A stretch of 10,381 nt of DNA from CAZTLI01 sp964614375 (GTDB taxonomy: Bacteria > Chloroflexota > Anaerolineae > Aggregatilineales > Phototrophicaceae): the NCBI GenBank assembly GCA_964614375.1, contig CAZTLI010000166.1, positions 1-10,381 of the forward strand, written 5' to 3'. Below are positions 1 through 6,696 of the stretch, in pieces. The first letter of the stretch is position 1. Each line of letters starts with the position of its first letter. The position numbers and the translations under genes were made by a program. The notes below the pieces were generated by a model. It ran no database searches and was not told where the DNA came from. It saw only the letters and a program-made list of their open reading frames with translations.

Positions 1-4
1 CATA

Positions 5-32
5 CAAAAGGCAGCCTCAGGGTGAGGCCGCC
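5..32 (-). terminator. Rho-independent terminator of the amylosucrase gene
   Basis: On the minus strand a stem of GCCTCA/TGAGGC with a 3-nt loop, extended by GGC/GCC beyond one mismatch (10-32), is followed directly by CTTTTG. It lies about 60 nt after the amylosucrase stop codon and points the same way, so it probably ends that transcript. Confidence 0.7.
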
Positions 33-94
33 AGTGTTTTGCGTACTGATGCGCGGCATTATAGTCGTGTTATGCACAAAATGGAATAGGCATA

Positions 95-2047
95 TCACAA
101 TTTCCCATTTCGATTATGTCCAAAATGCAACCACACGAACTGATACGGCTCTAAAACGAGGTCGTTGGCGGTATCCACCATCTGATTCGTCACCAGGTCA
201 AGCGTCGAACCGGGTAGACGTGTATAGGCAATCAACACTGCCCGACGGACTGGTTGCGCCTGCTCAGAAAAGTTCGCCAGCACCAGCAATTGCTTGCCAC
301 GCACGTAACCCAGCACATGCGGATTGAGCGTATCGAAAAACAGCGTACTGCCATTGGCAAAGACGGGATGCAGCTTGCGGGTCAACAACAAATAGCGCAA
401 CCCCTGAAAGACCACACCCTCAACCGTGTTCACATCCTCGCGATTAGCGGCTTTGTCCCAATCGAATACCGGGCGATGTGCCCAGCGGCTGTCATTGGCG
501 ATAGCCGGATTCTCGCGGTAGCGGTAATCATTCAGCATGGCGATTTCATCACCCAGATAAAGCAGCGGAATCCCACCCGCGCTAATCGCCACACTATAAA
601 TCAGCAGCAAACGCCGGATAGCGCCATCCAATAATCCCTCGTCGCCCAATTCCAGCGCCTGCTCAATACCGGCAAGCGAGGCCGCCGTGCCACTAATCCG
701 CATGTCCTGATTGGTCGGGTTATAGTTAAAGGCGAGACCACGCGCGAAACTGCCGCCGAACTGTCCGGTGTAAAATCGGTTGAGGAATTGGCGGTGATTA
801 AACCCATCAATCCCTACCTCAGAGGCATCTTCATCCGCGAATGTCCAGCCGATGTCATCATGCACACGGACATAATTCACCCACGCGCAGTCGGATGGCA
901 GTTCAAAGCGGCGGCTCATCGAATTCCGCAGCAGCTTGACCTCACGAGTCGCGACGGATTCCCACAACAACGCCATCAACGTTGGATTATAGGATATGGG
1001 GCATTCGTCCCAGTTGATATAGGCGCTGACATCTGCCGGATGGACAATCGCCTCTGACTTGAACAACATCGCCGGCGCGACCATTCGCACGAGGGCGTTA
1101 AAGGCCTGAATAATTGTGTGTGCCTGGGGCAGATTTTCGCAGGATGTGCCCATCTGCTTCCAGACGAAGGCCACTGCATCCAATCGCAGCACCTCCACAC
1201 CCTGATTAGCCAGAAACAGCATTTCTTCCATCATCGCGCGGAAGACAGCGGGATTGCTGTAATTTAAATCCCACTGAAACGAACGGAAGGTCGTCCACAC
1301 CCACTTGCGAATGTCCGCACGATAGGTAAAGCAGCCAGGGTCTTGCTCCGGGAAGATTTCGCGCAAATGATGGGAATAGGCGTTAGGCAGCGTCCGGTCA
1401 TCGAACAGATAGTAGTAATTGGCATATTCCGGGTCACCTGCCGCCGCTTTTTTCGCCCACTCATGTTCATCCGATGTGTGATTGAATACAAAATCCAATA
1501 CCAGACTGATATTGTGCTTACGGAATTCGCGCGCCAGCGATACCAAATCCTTCATTTTGCCCAGGCGTGCGTCAACCGTGCGATAGTCGCTGACCGCGTA
1601 GCCACCGTCATTTTCCTGTTTCGGCATCTTGAACAGTGGCATCAGGTGCAAATAGGTAATGCCGAGTTCTTGTAGATAGGGAATGTGCTTCTTTAGTCCA
1701 CGCAATGTCCCGGCGAACAAATCCACATAACAGACCGCGCCAACCGTCATTTCCGACTGAAACCAGAGTGGGTCGGCTTCGCGTTTGCGGTCAAGGGTTT
1801 TTAAATCGGCAGGACGGTCTTTAAACGCGCGCGCGGCAGCGACGATAATTTGCTGTACATGATGCGAAAAATCATCGCGTAAGCCATACAGACTGTGCAG
1901 CAGTGTCAGCAGTCGCTCAAAGTGTGTCTCCAGGCGTTCGTGGAATAATGCGGCATCCGGTTCATCTGCCACAATTGAATCGAGTTGTGGGCGCAGGCGG
2001 TGTAAGGTCATCTGTGCCTGTTTTTGCTGCCAATTCACATCATACAT
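95..2047 (-). CDS. Amylosucrase-type GH13 glucan-synthesising enzyme
   Basis: Predicted amylosucrase (sucrose:1,4-alpha-glucan glucosyltransferase, GH13 subfamily 4), which transfers glucose from sucrose to an alpha-1,4-glucan and releases fructose; cytoplasmic, no signal peptide. It has 650 residues, close to the usual 630-650. An all-helical N-terminal part (about 1-100) precedes the (beta/alpha)8 barrel. Visible catalytic motifs are DFVFNH (185-190), LRLDAVAF with nucleophile D290, KSEAIVH with acid/base E332, and HDDIGW with H396/D397. The stretch WKQMGTSCENLPQAH after the nucleophile is strongly amylosucrase-like, and DGGY (147-150) and DSRWAHRP (519-526) match the sites that form the subsite -1 salt bridge in the Neisseria enzyme. 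A C-terminal beta domain closes the protein. The ATG has AGGA 8-9 nt upstream. It lies 137 nt behind pcrA in the same direction but has its own promoter candidate. No sucrose transporter or other sugar gene is adjacent. Sucrose hydrolysis or isomerisation as the main activity cannot be excluded. Confidence 0.92.
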   Translation of the reverse strand: MYDVNWQQKQAQMTLHRLRPQLDSIVADEPDAALFHERLETHFERLLTLLHSLYGLRDDFSHHVQQIIVAAARAFKDRPADLKTLDRKREADPLWFQSEMTVGAVCYVDLFAGTLRGLKKHIPYLQELGITYLHLMPLFKMPKQENDGGYAVSDYRTVDARLGKMKDLVSLAREFRKHNISLVLDFVFNHTSDEHEWAKKAAAGDPEYANYYYLFDDRTLPNAYSHHLREIFPEQDPGCFTYRADIRKWVWTTFRSFQWDLNYSNPAVFRAMMEEMLFLANQGVEVLRLDAVAFVWKQMGTSCENLPQAHTIIQAFNALVRMVAPAMLFKSEAIVHPADVSAYINWDECPISYNPTLMALLWESVATREVKLLRNSMSRRFELPSDCAWVNYVRVHDDIGWTFADEDASEVGIDGFNHRQFLNRFYTGQFGGSFARGLAFNYNPTNQDMRISGTAASLAGIEQALELGDEGLLDGAIRRLLLIYSVAISAGGIPLLYLGDEIAMLNDYRYRENPAIANDSRWAHRPVFDWDKAANREDVNTVEGVVFQGLRYLLLTRKLHPVFANGSTLFFDTLNPHVLGYVRGKQLLVLANFSEQAQPVRRAVLIAYTRLPGSTLDLVTNQMVDTANDLVLEPYQFVWLHFGHNRNGKL

Positions 2048-2053
2048 AGGCTA

Positions 2054-2075
2054 TCCTGTTGAATGTGCGACAGGA
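2054..2075 (-). promoter_or_regulatory. Leader hairpin covering the amylosucrase ribosome-binding site
   Basis: Six-base arms TCCTGT/ACAGGA with a 10-nt loop. On the minus-strand mRNA the downstream arm contains the AGGA Shine-Dalgarno sequence, so folding would hide it. Six pairs alone are modest, so regulation is only a possibility. Confidence 0.35.
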
Positions 2076-2123
2076 ACAACTTAAACGTTTCAATATTGAC
2101 ACGGACATTGCTTTAATGATTCG

Positions 2124-2153
2124 ATTATATAAGCTGCGTGTCCGAACCGTCTA
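2124..2153 (-). promoter_or_regulatory. Candidate promoter of the amylosucrase gene
   Basis: On the minus strand a perfect TATAAT (2129-2124) is preceded, with an 18-nt spacer, by TAGACG (2153-2148; 4 of 6 matches to TTGACA). The leader would be about 70 nt and carries the palindromes TCAATATTGA (2090-2099) and AAACGTTT, as well as the hairpin at the ribosome-binding site. Confidence 0.55.
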
Positions 2154-2184
2154 CTGAATCGGCAAAATACGTTGTGAGAATTGC

Positions 2185-4473
2185 CTAATCTTCGAGGATG
2201 GTCATGTTGGCGAAGCTCGCAAGCAGGCGCTTGATACCATATTTTTTGTTGGCAAAGACGACAGTGACCTCTTCATCTTGATCCTGCCGTTTGCTGTCGA
2301 TGACCATGCCATCGCCATAGACTGCATGACGCACCTTCATGTTGCGCGTAAATCGCAGTGGGGTGTCGTCCTGTGATTCAGTGCCGGGAAATGGCACAAT
2401 CTTGCTGCGGACTTTTTCATTACGCTGGACGCTGCCACTTTGCAAATCCTGCGCGAGACGGCTGGCGCTGCGCGTCGATGGCTCCCACGTAATCTGCTGG
2501 CGGAAGCTCTCTCGGTCAAGCCGGGTCAACACGGTTGGCGGCATTGAATCAACCAGATGCACAGGCACATCTGTCAAAAAGCGCGAAGGAATATTGGTGC
2601 TGCTTGTGCCCCACGTCATGCGGCGGAAGGCATACGATAGATACAGACGGTCTTCGGCGCGGGTGATGCCGACATACATCAGGCGGCGTTCTTCGTCCAT
2701 GCCGTCCAATTCATCCAGTGACCGGCTGTGGGGCAGCATCCCCTCTTCTAAACCGGGAATGAACACGACCGGATATTCCAGCCCTTTGGCGGCGTGTAAG
2801 GTCATCAACGTGACTGCATCGGCATTTTCATCCAGCGAATCAACATCTGCCACTAATGCCTGTTCCGCCAGAAATTCGCCCAACGGAATGCCCGCTTCCT
2901 TCGTTTGAATCATCAGGCCGCGCAATTCACGCACATTTTCATTCCGGTCAATGGCTTGTTCGGGCGTATCACTGATGTCATGCAGATAGAGCGAATAACC
3001 AATATCGCTGACAATGGCATCGAACAATTCAACCGGGTCATTTTCCAGCGCAAGCTGCCGCCACTGTTGCATCAGCAGCGCGAACTCAGTAAATGATTTC
3101 AAGCTGCGACCGCTGAGGGGACTGTTTCCACCAGCGACCAGCGTATCAAACGCATCGTGATAGGTGATACCCTCGTCAGCGACCCACTTTTGGAAATCGA
3201 CAACCGACTTCTTGCCAAGTCCGCGTTTAGGGACGTTGATTATCCGCGAAAAGCTGACTGAATCGTTGGGATTGTGAATCAGGCGCAAGTAAGACAACAA
3301 ATCGCGCACTTCACGGCGTTTATAGAATCCGACTCCACCCACCAGCTTATAGGGGATGCCTTCGTGGATGAAGCCTTCTTCTAGCACGCGCGATTGGGCA
3401 TTGGTGCGATACATGATGGCGATGTCGCTGTGCAGAAAGCCATCGCGGGTCAATTCGAGGATGGTCTCGGTGATAAACTGGGCTTCGGCCTGCTCGTTAT
3501 AACATTCGCGCACAGTCAGCTTATCCCCATCACCGCGTTGGGTGAACAGGGCTTTGGGCGTGCGATTGGCATTTTTGTCGATAATCGCGCGGGCGACATC
3601 CAGCACTGTTTGCGTCGAGCGATAGTTCTGTTCCAGCAGCACCACCGCTGCATCGGGATAATCGGCACGGAACTGCATCACATTGCGATAGTCTGCCCCA
3701 CGAAAGGCATAAATGGCCTGATCTTCATCCCCCACGACGAAGATATTTTGACGCGGCGCGCCAAACAACTGCACCAGCGTATATTGTGCCGTATTCGTGT
3801 CCTGGAATTCATCGACCAGCACAAAATCGAAGCGACTCTGGTAACGGCTGCGAACCTCTTCATTCGCTTGCATCAGGATAACCATCTGCATCAGCAAATC
3901 GTCGAAGTCCATTGCGTTGTTATCGCGCAGCATTTGCTGATAACGGGGATAGACACGCGCGACAATTTCACCAAAGTAATCCATACCGCGATAGTCTTCC
4001 GGTTTCACCAGTTCATTCTTGGCGTTGGAAATTGCACCGAGAATGCGGCGGGGGCTGAATTTTTTGCTGTCGATATTTTCGGCGGTGACGGCCTGTGATA
4101 CCACCACTTCTTGATCGTCCGTATCGTAAATCACGAAGTCACTGCCATAGGGTAGATAATCGGCTTCGCGGCGCAGCAAACGGGCACAGATGGCATGAAA
4201 TGTCCCGATTTGTAAGCCGCGCGGACTGCCAGCGAGCAGTTTTTCAACACGAGTCCGCATTTCGTTGGCGGCTTTGTTGGTGAAGGTCACCGCCATCAAA
4301 TTGTATGGCGACACGCCCATGTTCTGAATGAGATAGGCGATGCGGTGAGTCAGCACACGGGTTTTACCACTGCCCGGCCCCGCCAGAACGAGCACAGGCC
4401 CTTCGCCCGCAGTGACTGCCGCGCGCTGCTGCTCATTCAGTCCGTCAAGTAAGCCTGTATCTGACACGCTCAT
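2185..4473 (-). CDS. pcrA: ATP-dependent DNA helicase of the PcrA/UvrD family
   Basis: Superfamily 1A 3'-5' DNA helicase acting in nucleotide-excision repair, replication-fork rescue and removal of recombinase filaments. From the chosen start it has 762 residues (family about 720-780). Motifs in order: Q motif LNEQQRAAV (12-20), Walker A GPGSGKT (32-38), motif Ia TFTNKAANEM (63-72), motif II DEFQDT (221-226), motif III VVGDEDQAIYAFRGA (246-260), NYRS (283-286), motif V TLHAAKGLEYPVVF (558-571) and motif VI YVGITRAEDRLYL (600-612). The C-terminal VRHAVYGDGMVI...VVFANKKYGIKRL (about 714-750) is the Tudor-like module that in PcrA contacts RNA polymerase. The ATG at 4473 has GAAGGA just upstream. 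An in-frame ATG at 4506 and one at 4629 add residues that lack helicase character and any ribosome-binding site. UvrD versus PcrA naming is not resolvable by eye. Confidence 0.95.
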   Translation of the reverse strand: MSVSDTGLLDGLNEQQRAAVTAGEGPVLVLAGPGSGKTRVLTHRIAYLIQNMGVSPYNLMAVTFTNKAANEMRTRVEKLLAGSPRGLQIGTFHAICARLLRREADYLPYGSDFVIYDTDDQEVVVSQAVTAENIDSKKFSPRRILGAISNAKNELVKPEDYRGMDYFGEIVARVYPRYQQMLRDNNAMDFDDLLMQMVILMQANEEVRSRYQSRFDFVLVDEFQDTNTAQYTLVQLFGAPRQNIFVVGDEDQAIYAFRGADYRNVMQFRADYPDAAVVLLEQNYRSTQTVLDVARAIIDKNANRTPKALFTQRGDGDKLTVRECYNEQAEAQFITETILELTRDGFLHSDIAIMYRTNAQSRVLEEGFIHEGIPYKLVGGVGFYKRREVRDLLSYLRLIHNPNDSVSFSRIINVPKRGLGKKSVVDFQKWVADEGITYHDAFDTLVAGGNSPLSGRSLKSFTEFALLMQQWRQLALENDPVELFDAIVSDIGYSLYLHDISDTPEQAIDRNENVRELRGLMIQTKEAGIPLGEFLAEQALVADVDSLDENADAVTLMTLHAAKGLEYPVVFIPGLEEGMLPHSRSLDELDGMDEERRLMYVGITRAEDRLYLSYAFRRMTWGTSSTNIPSRFLTDVPVHLVDSMPPTVLTRLDRESFRQQITWEPSTRSASRLAQDLQSGSVQRNEKVRSKIVPFPGTESQDDTPLRFTRNMKVRHAVYGDGMVIDSKRQDQDEEVTVVFANKKYGIKRLLASFANMTILED

Positions 4474-4511
4474 TGTTCCTTCGCCCGTTTGTGCTATAGC
4501 TGTCATTGTAA

Positions 4512-4552
4512 CGCGAATACGCGGTCTATGGTAGACAGGGCGTGAAAACGCC
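4512..4552. promoter_or_regulatory. Three adjacent inverted repeats upstream of pcrA
   Basis: Three perfect small dyads lie almost end to end: CGCG-aata-CGCG (4512-4523), GTCTA-tgg-TAGAC (4524-4536) and GGCGT-gaaa-ACGCC (4539-4552). They sit about 40-80 nt before the pcrA ATG, where an operator or leader structure would be expected. A TACAAT on the minus strand (4508-4503) could be a -10 box but lacks a good -35. Confidence 0.4.
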
Positions 4553-4648
4553 ACATGATGCTTGCAAATTTTTCTGTGACATATGCGAGAAACAGAGACA
4601 ACCACGGAATGTAATACAATAAATCCCATAGTCTGAATAGACCCGCGC

Positions 4649-4678
4649 TTGCACCTTCGATAGTGAATGCGCTACAAA
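4649..4678 (+). promoter_or_regulatory. Candidate promoter of the methyltransferase gene
   Basis: TTGCAC (4649-4654) and TACAAA (4673-4678; 4 of 6 to TATAAT) are separated by 18 nt. Transcription from here would begin near 4685 and give a short leader containing AAGGA before the GTG start at 4706; the ATG at 4667 would lie upstream of the transcript. The match is weak. Confidence 0.3.
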
Positions 4679-4705
4679 TGGGATGATAGTCTAAGGATAA
4701 ATTGC

Positions 4706-5545
4706 GTGACCATCATCTCACATTTTCAAGCGCGTTTGCTGCTGGATGGACACAAAGCGGGTCAGGCACAGGTCAAGACCACCCCGGACCTGGGGCTGAC
4801 GACTATCACGGTCTCGTTAACCCGCACTGGTGCAATCTATCCCGATGGCGTGGGATTATCATGGGCGCAAATTGATGATGTGGTCGATGATGAAAATAGC
4901 TGTTTTATCATCGAGGATGATGGTCTGCGGAAGATTCAGGCCTTTTCACAAGTGACGAATCGCCACAGCAGCCTGTATCCGACATCGGGCGCGCCGACGC
5001 TGCTGCTGGCTGGATGGCCGATGCACCGCATCAAAGATACTGACCCCATGCGCGATACACAGAGCAAAATCCGCGCGCTAGGACGGATACACGGGCAGGC
5101 GCTCGACACCAATACCGGGTTGGGTTATACGGCGATTGCCCTCAGTCAGACCGCCGCCCATGTGACAACGATTGAAATCGACCCGGCAGTATTGGAGGTC
5201 GCGCGGCAGAACCCCTATTCGCGTGACTTATTTGATAACCCGCGCATCACACACATCATTGGCGATAGCGACGACGCGATTCAGGATTTTGATGATGAGT
5301 CGTTCGATTATGTGCTGCACGACCCACCGACCATGCAGCTTGCAGGCAATTTATATGCGGCGGATTTTTATCGGGATGTCTATCGCGTGCTGCGGCGTGG
5401 TGGACGGATGTTTCATTATATTGGCGACCCGAAGAGTCCATACGGCAGTCGCACGACAAAGGGCGTTGTCAAACGTTTAGGCGAGGCCGGCTTCAAAAAA
5501 GTCCTGCCCCGTCCCCTGGCGTTCGGTGTGCTGGCGTTTAAATGA
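4706..5545 (+). CDS. Class I SAM-dependent methyltransferase, archaeal COG2521-like
   Basis: Predicted Rossmann-fold methyltransferase. With a GTG start at 4706 it has 279 residues; AAGGA lies 8 nt upstream, whereas the in-frame ATG at 4667 has no ribosome-binding site. Numbering from GTG: motif I LDTNTGLGYTAIALS (about 133-147) binds SAM, TIEID (155-159) supplies the acidic residue for the ribose hydroxyls, and HDPPTM (205-210) is motif IV. The latter resembles the (D/N)PP(Y/F) site of N-methyltransferases acting on nucleic acids or protein amides. RVLRRGGRMFHYIGDP (226-241) and GVVKRLGEAGF (253-263) follow. The segment from LDTNTGLGYTA through the 'FHY-GDP' block closely resembles what I remember of the group called 'predicted archaeal methyltransferase' (COG2521); spermidine-synthase-like annotation is also common for such proteins. 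The first 120 residues form a separate N-terminal domain. Substrate unknown. The gene is divergent from pcrA and monocistronic. Confidence 0.8.
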   Translation: MTIISHFQARLLLDGHKAGQAQVKTTPDLGLTTITVSLTRTGAIYPDGVGLSWAQIDDVVDDENSCFIIEDDGLRKIQAFSQVTNRHSSLYPTSGAPTLLLAGWPMHRIKDTDPMRDTQSKIRALGRIHGQALDTNTGLGYTAIALSQTAAHVTTIEIDPAVLEVARQNPYSRDLFDNPRITHIIGDSDDAIQDFDDESFDYVLHDPPTMQLAGNLYAADFYRDVYRVLRRGGRMFHYIGDPKSPYGSRTTKGVVKRLGEAGFKKVLPRPLAFGVLAFK

Positions 5546-5547
5546 AC

Positions 5548-5575
5548 ACAGGGCATACCGTGGGCGATGCCCTGT
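5548..5575. terminator. Hairpin between convergent genes, probable bidirectional terminator
   Basis: A perfect 9-bp stem ACAGGGCAT/ATGCCCTGT with a 10-nt loop begins 2 nt after the methyltransferase stop and lies 22 nt beyond the stop of the convergent PCYCGC gene. No uninterrupted T-run follows on either strand (GTTTTT occurs about 18 nt downstream on plus), so it may be Rho-assisted or only stabilise 3' ends. Confidence 0.5.
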
Positions 5576-5597
5576 CTAATCTACATCTTTGACGTTT

Positions 5598-6065
5598 TTA
5601 CGTTGATGGCCCGCGATAGCTGTAATTGGCGACAATGTAGGTCTGTATATCCGCTAATTCCCAGCCCTGTTCCCACAAACGCATCACATCCAGCGTAATC
5701 TCCTGGCAGATACCACACCCTGTCGCGTGTAAATCATAGGTGATTTCCCCGGACTCGGCGATGTTCTGAATGTAACAGTCGGCATTGCTGGTGTGTCCAA
5801 TCGCCCCACAACCACAATAACATTCAAAGTGATCGAGCAAGTCGTGATTCATGACCGCGAAACGATAGGTATGTTGGGTTGTCGATGAACCATTCTGGAC
5901 AAACTCCGGCATATCTGCCATAGGAGCCATCGCGAGTTCGCGTACAGGCGCAGGACTGGTCGTCATACTGCCTATGAATGCGGCAACAAGCAACCCGGCA
6001 ACAAGCAATACACCTAGCGCGTAAACGGCTTTATGGTGGGATTGGTTTTGATTGTTCGTTCTCAT
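5598..6065 (-). CDS. Membrane-anchored PCYCGC-motif cysteine-rich protein
   Basis: A 155-residue protein resembling the PCYCGC-motif family (PF13798), whose function is not established. One N-terminal hydrophobic segment (about 13-34) should leave the rest outside the membrane. The diagnostic stretch is FECYCGCGAIGHTSNADCYI (80-99), with Glu replacing the Pro of the family name, followed by HATGCGICQEI (113-123). Six cysteines (82, 84, 86, 97, 117, 120) plus His suggest metal binding or thiol chemistry, which is inference. The ATG chosen at 6065 lies 1 nt after the stop of the DUF1573 frame and has no Shine-Dalgarno sequence, so translation is probably coupled. An in-frame ATG at 6149 has GGAAGG 5 nt upstream and would add 28 residues, but those overlap the conserved DUF1573 sequence in another frame and look unlike a protein N-terminus. 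Together they form a two-gene operon. Confidence 0.8.
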   Translation of the reverse strand: MRTNNQNQSHHKAVYALGVLLVAGLLVAAFIGSMTTSPAPVRELAMAPMADMPEFVQNGSSTTQHTYRFAVMNHDLLDHFECYCGCGAIGHTSNADCYIQNIAESGEITYDLHATGCGICQEITLDVMRLWEQGWELADIQTYIVANYSYRGPST

Positions 6066-6066
6066 C

Positions 6067-6591
6067 TTAAAGTACCCAGTCTGATAGGATGACCAATGCA
6101 CGATAGGGTTCAAGCGGATCATTGGTGCGTAAATGTACACGGAATTCATGCGGGCCTTCCATACCCGCGTGCATGGTAAAATTCACCGTGATGGTGGCTT
6201 CTTCGCCGGGTCTGATTACCGTCGAACTGACGGTTGCGCGCGGCGGTCAGCAGCCCCTCACAAGCTCAACCCTTGGTTCACGATCCAGAATAATCAGGTC
6301 TTCGTCGCCCACATTTCGCACCCGGAACACGGTCTGAATCCTTGTCTCGACCTGAACTGCGCCATAATCAAAGGTATCCTGTATCACCTGCAACCGGGGC
6401 GCACCCGTGACCTCTGGTACGAAATCAGGGTCTACGGTTGCTTGAGATCGGGATAGAAACAGAATAACCGCTAGCAGTAAAACAATTCCCATGCCAACAC
6501 TGATATATAACCAGCGGCGTGGCAGGATATAGTGCGTTTCGGAAGAGACCGGTTTACGCTTCGATTTTTGTCCTTTGCCTTGTTTGCCCAT
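6067..6591 (-). CDS. DUF1573 protein with in-frame UGA: candidate selenoprotein
   Basis: A 174-residue product if the TGA at 6249-6247 is read through; it stops at TAA 6069-6067. The ATG at 6591 has GGAG 6 nt upstream. A lysine/arginine-rich N-terminus (2-13) and one membrane helix (about 27-47) are followed by an extracytoplasmic DUF1573 Ig-like domain (about 67-174). Before the TGA: DTFDYGAVQVETRIQTVFRV (72-91) and NVGDEDLIILDREPRVELVRGC. After it, in the same frame: PPRATVSSTVIRPGEEATI, then NFTMHAGMEGPHEFRVHLRT, then NDPLEP, all typical of the second half of this domain. The TGA is residue 115, directly after C114. From memory, relatives carry Cys-Cys-Pro-Pro here, so Sec in place of Cys is the simplest functional reading. 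The stop context UGA-C is a leaky one, and a SECIS-like hairpin follows. Alternatives are a nonsense mutation (one base from TGC) or a sequencing error. No selenocysteine machinery is visible in the window. Confidence 0.75.
6218..6234 (-). promoter_or_regulatory. SECIS-like hairpin after the in-frame UGA
   Basis: On the minus-strand mRNA, ACCGUC/GACGGU form a perfect 6-bp stem closing the 5-nt loop AGUUC. The loop starts 18 nt after the UGA and has G as its second base. Bacterial SECIS elements, as I recall the rules, need an apical loop about 16-37 nt after the UGA with a G among the first two loop bases, so both conditions hold. The lower part is GC-rich and unpaired in this model. Confidence 0.5.
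6247..6249 (-). other. In-frame UGA codon, predicted selenocysteine site
   Basis: Minus-strand codons run GGC TGC TGA CCG CCG. The same frame is open for 114 codons before and 59 codons after this TGA, and both halves belong to one DUF1573 domain, so the codon lies inside a conserved domain rather than at its end. Confidence 0.6.
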
Positions 6592-6622
6592 ATTTGTCTC
6601 CGCACTTGTGCAAACCATCTTA

Positions 6623-6640
6623 TATACCCTGATGGGTATA
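6623..6640. promoter_or_regulatory. CsoR-like operator upstream of the DUF1573-PCYCGC operon
   Basis: A perfect dyad TATACCC-TGAT-GGGTATA lies 31 nt before the DUF1573 ATG. It closely resembles operators of the CsoR/RcnR/CstR repressor family (form ATACCC...GGGTAT), whose members sense Cu(I), other metals, or persulfides. No such repressor gene is in the window. A minus-strand TAGAAT (6651-6646) with CGGACT 17 nt upstream (6674-6669) would place the transcription start in this dyad, as expected for repression. Confidence 0.5.
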
Positions 6641-6645
6641 GGCTT

Positions 6646-6674
6646 ATTCTATTTACAAAGCACAGTCGAGTCCG
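6646..6674 (-). promoter_or_regulatory. Candidate promoter of the DUF1573-PCYCGC operon
   Basis: Minus-strand CGGACT (6674-6669; 3 of 6 to TTGACA), 17-nt spacer, TAGAAT (6651-6646; 5 of 6 to TATAAT). The predicted start near 6639 falls inside the CsoR-like dyad. The -35 is weak, which would suit an activator at the upstream CRP-like site. Confidence 0.4.
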
Positions 6675-6696
6675 CTGCACAGCATCACGCATCAGT

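Noticed and set aside
2339..4098. Plus-strand frames at 2339-2908 and 3394-4098 opposite pcrA
   Set aside because: They overlap helicase motifs on the opposite strand and have no ribosome-binding sites or domain features.
6247..6249. Programmed frameshift as the explanation of the interrupted DUF1573 gene
   Set aside because: Both halves of the domain lie in the same frame, so no shift is needed; only the TGA separates them.
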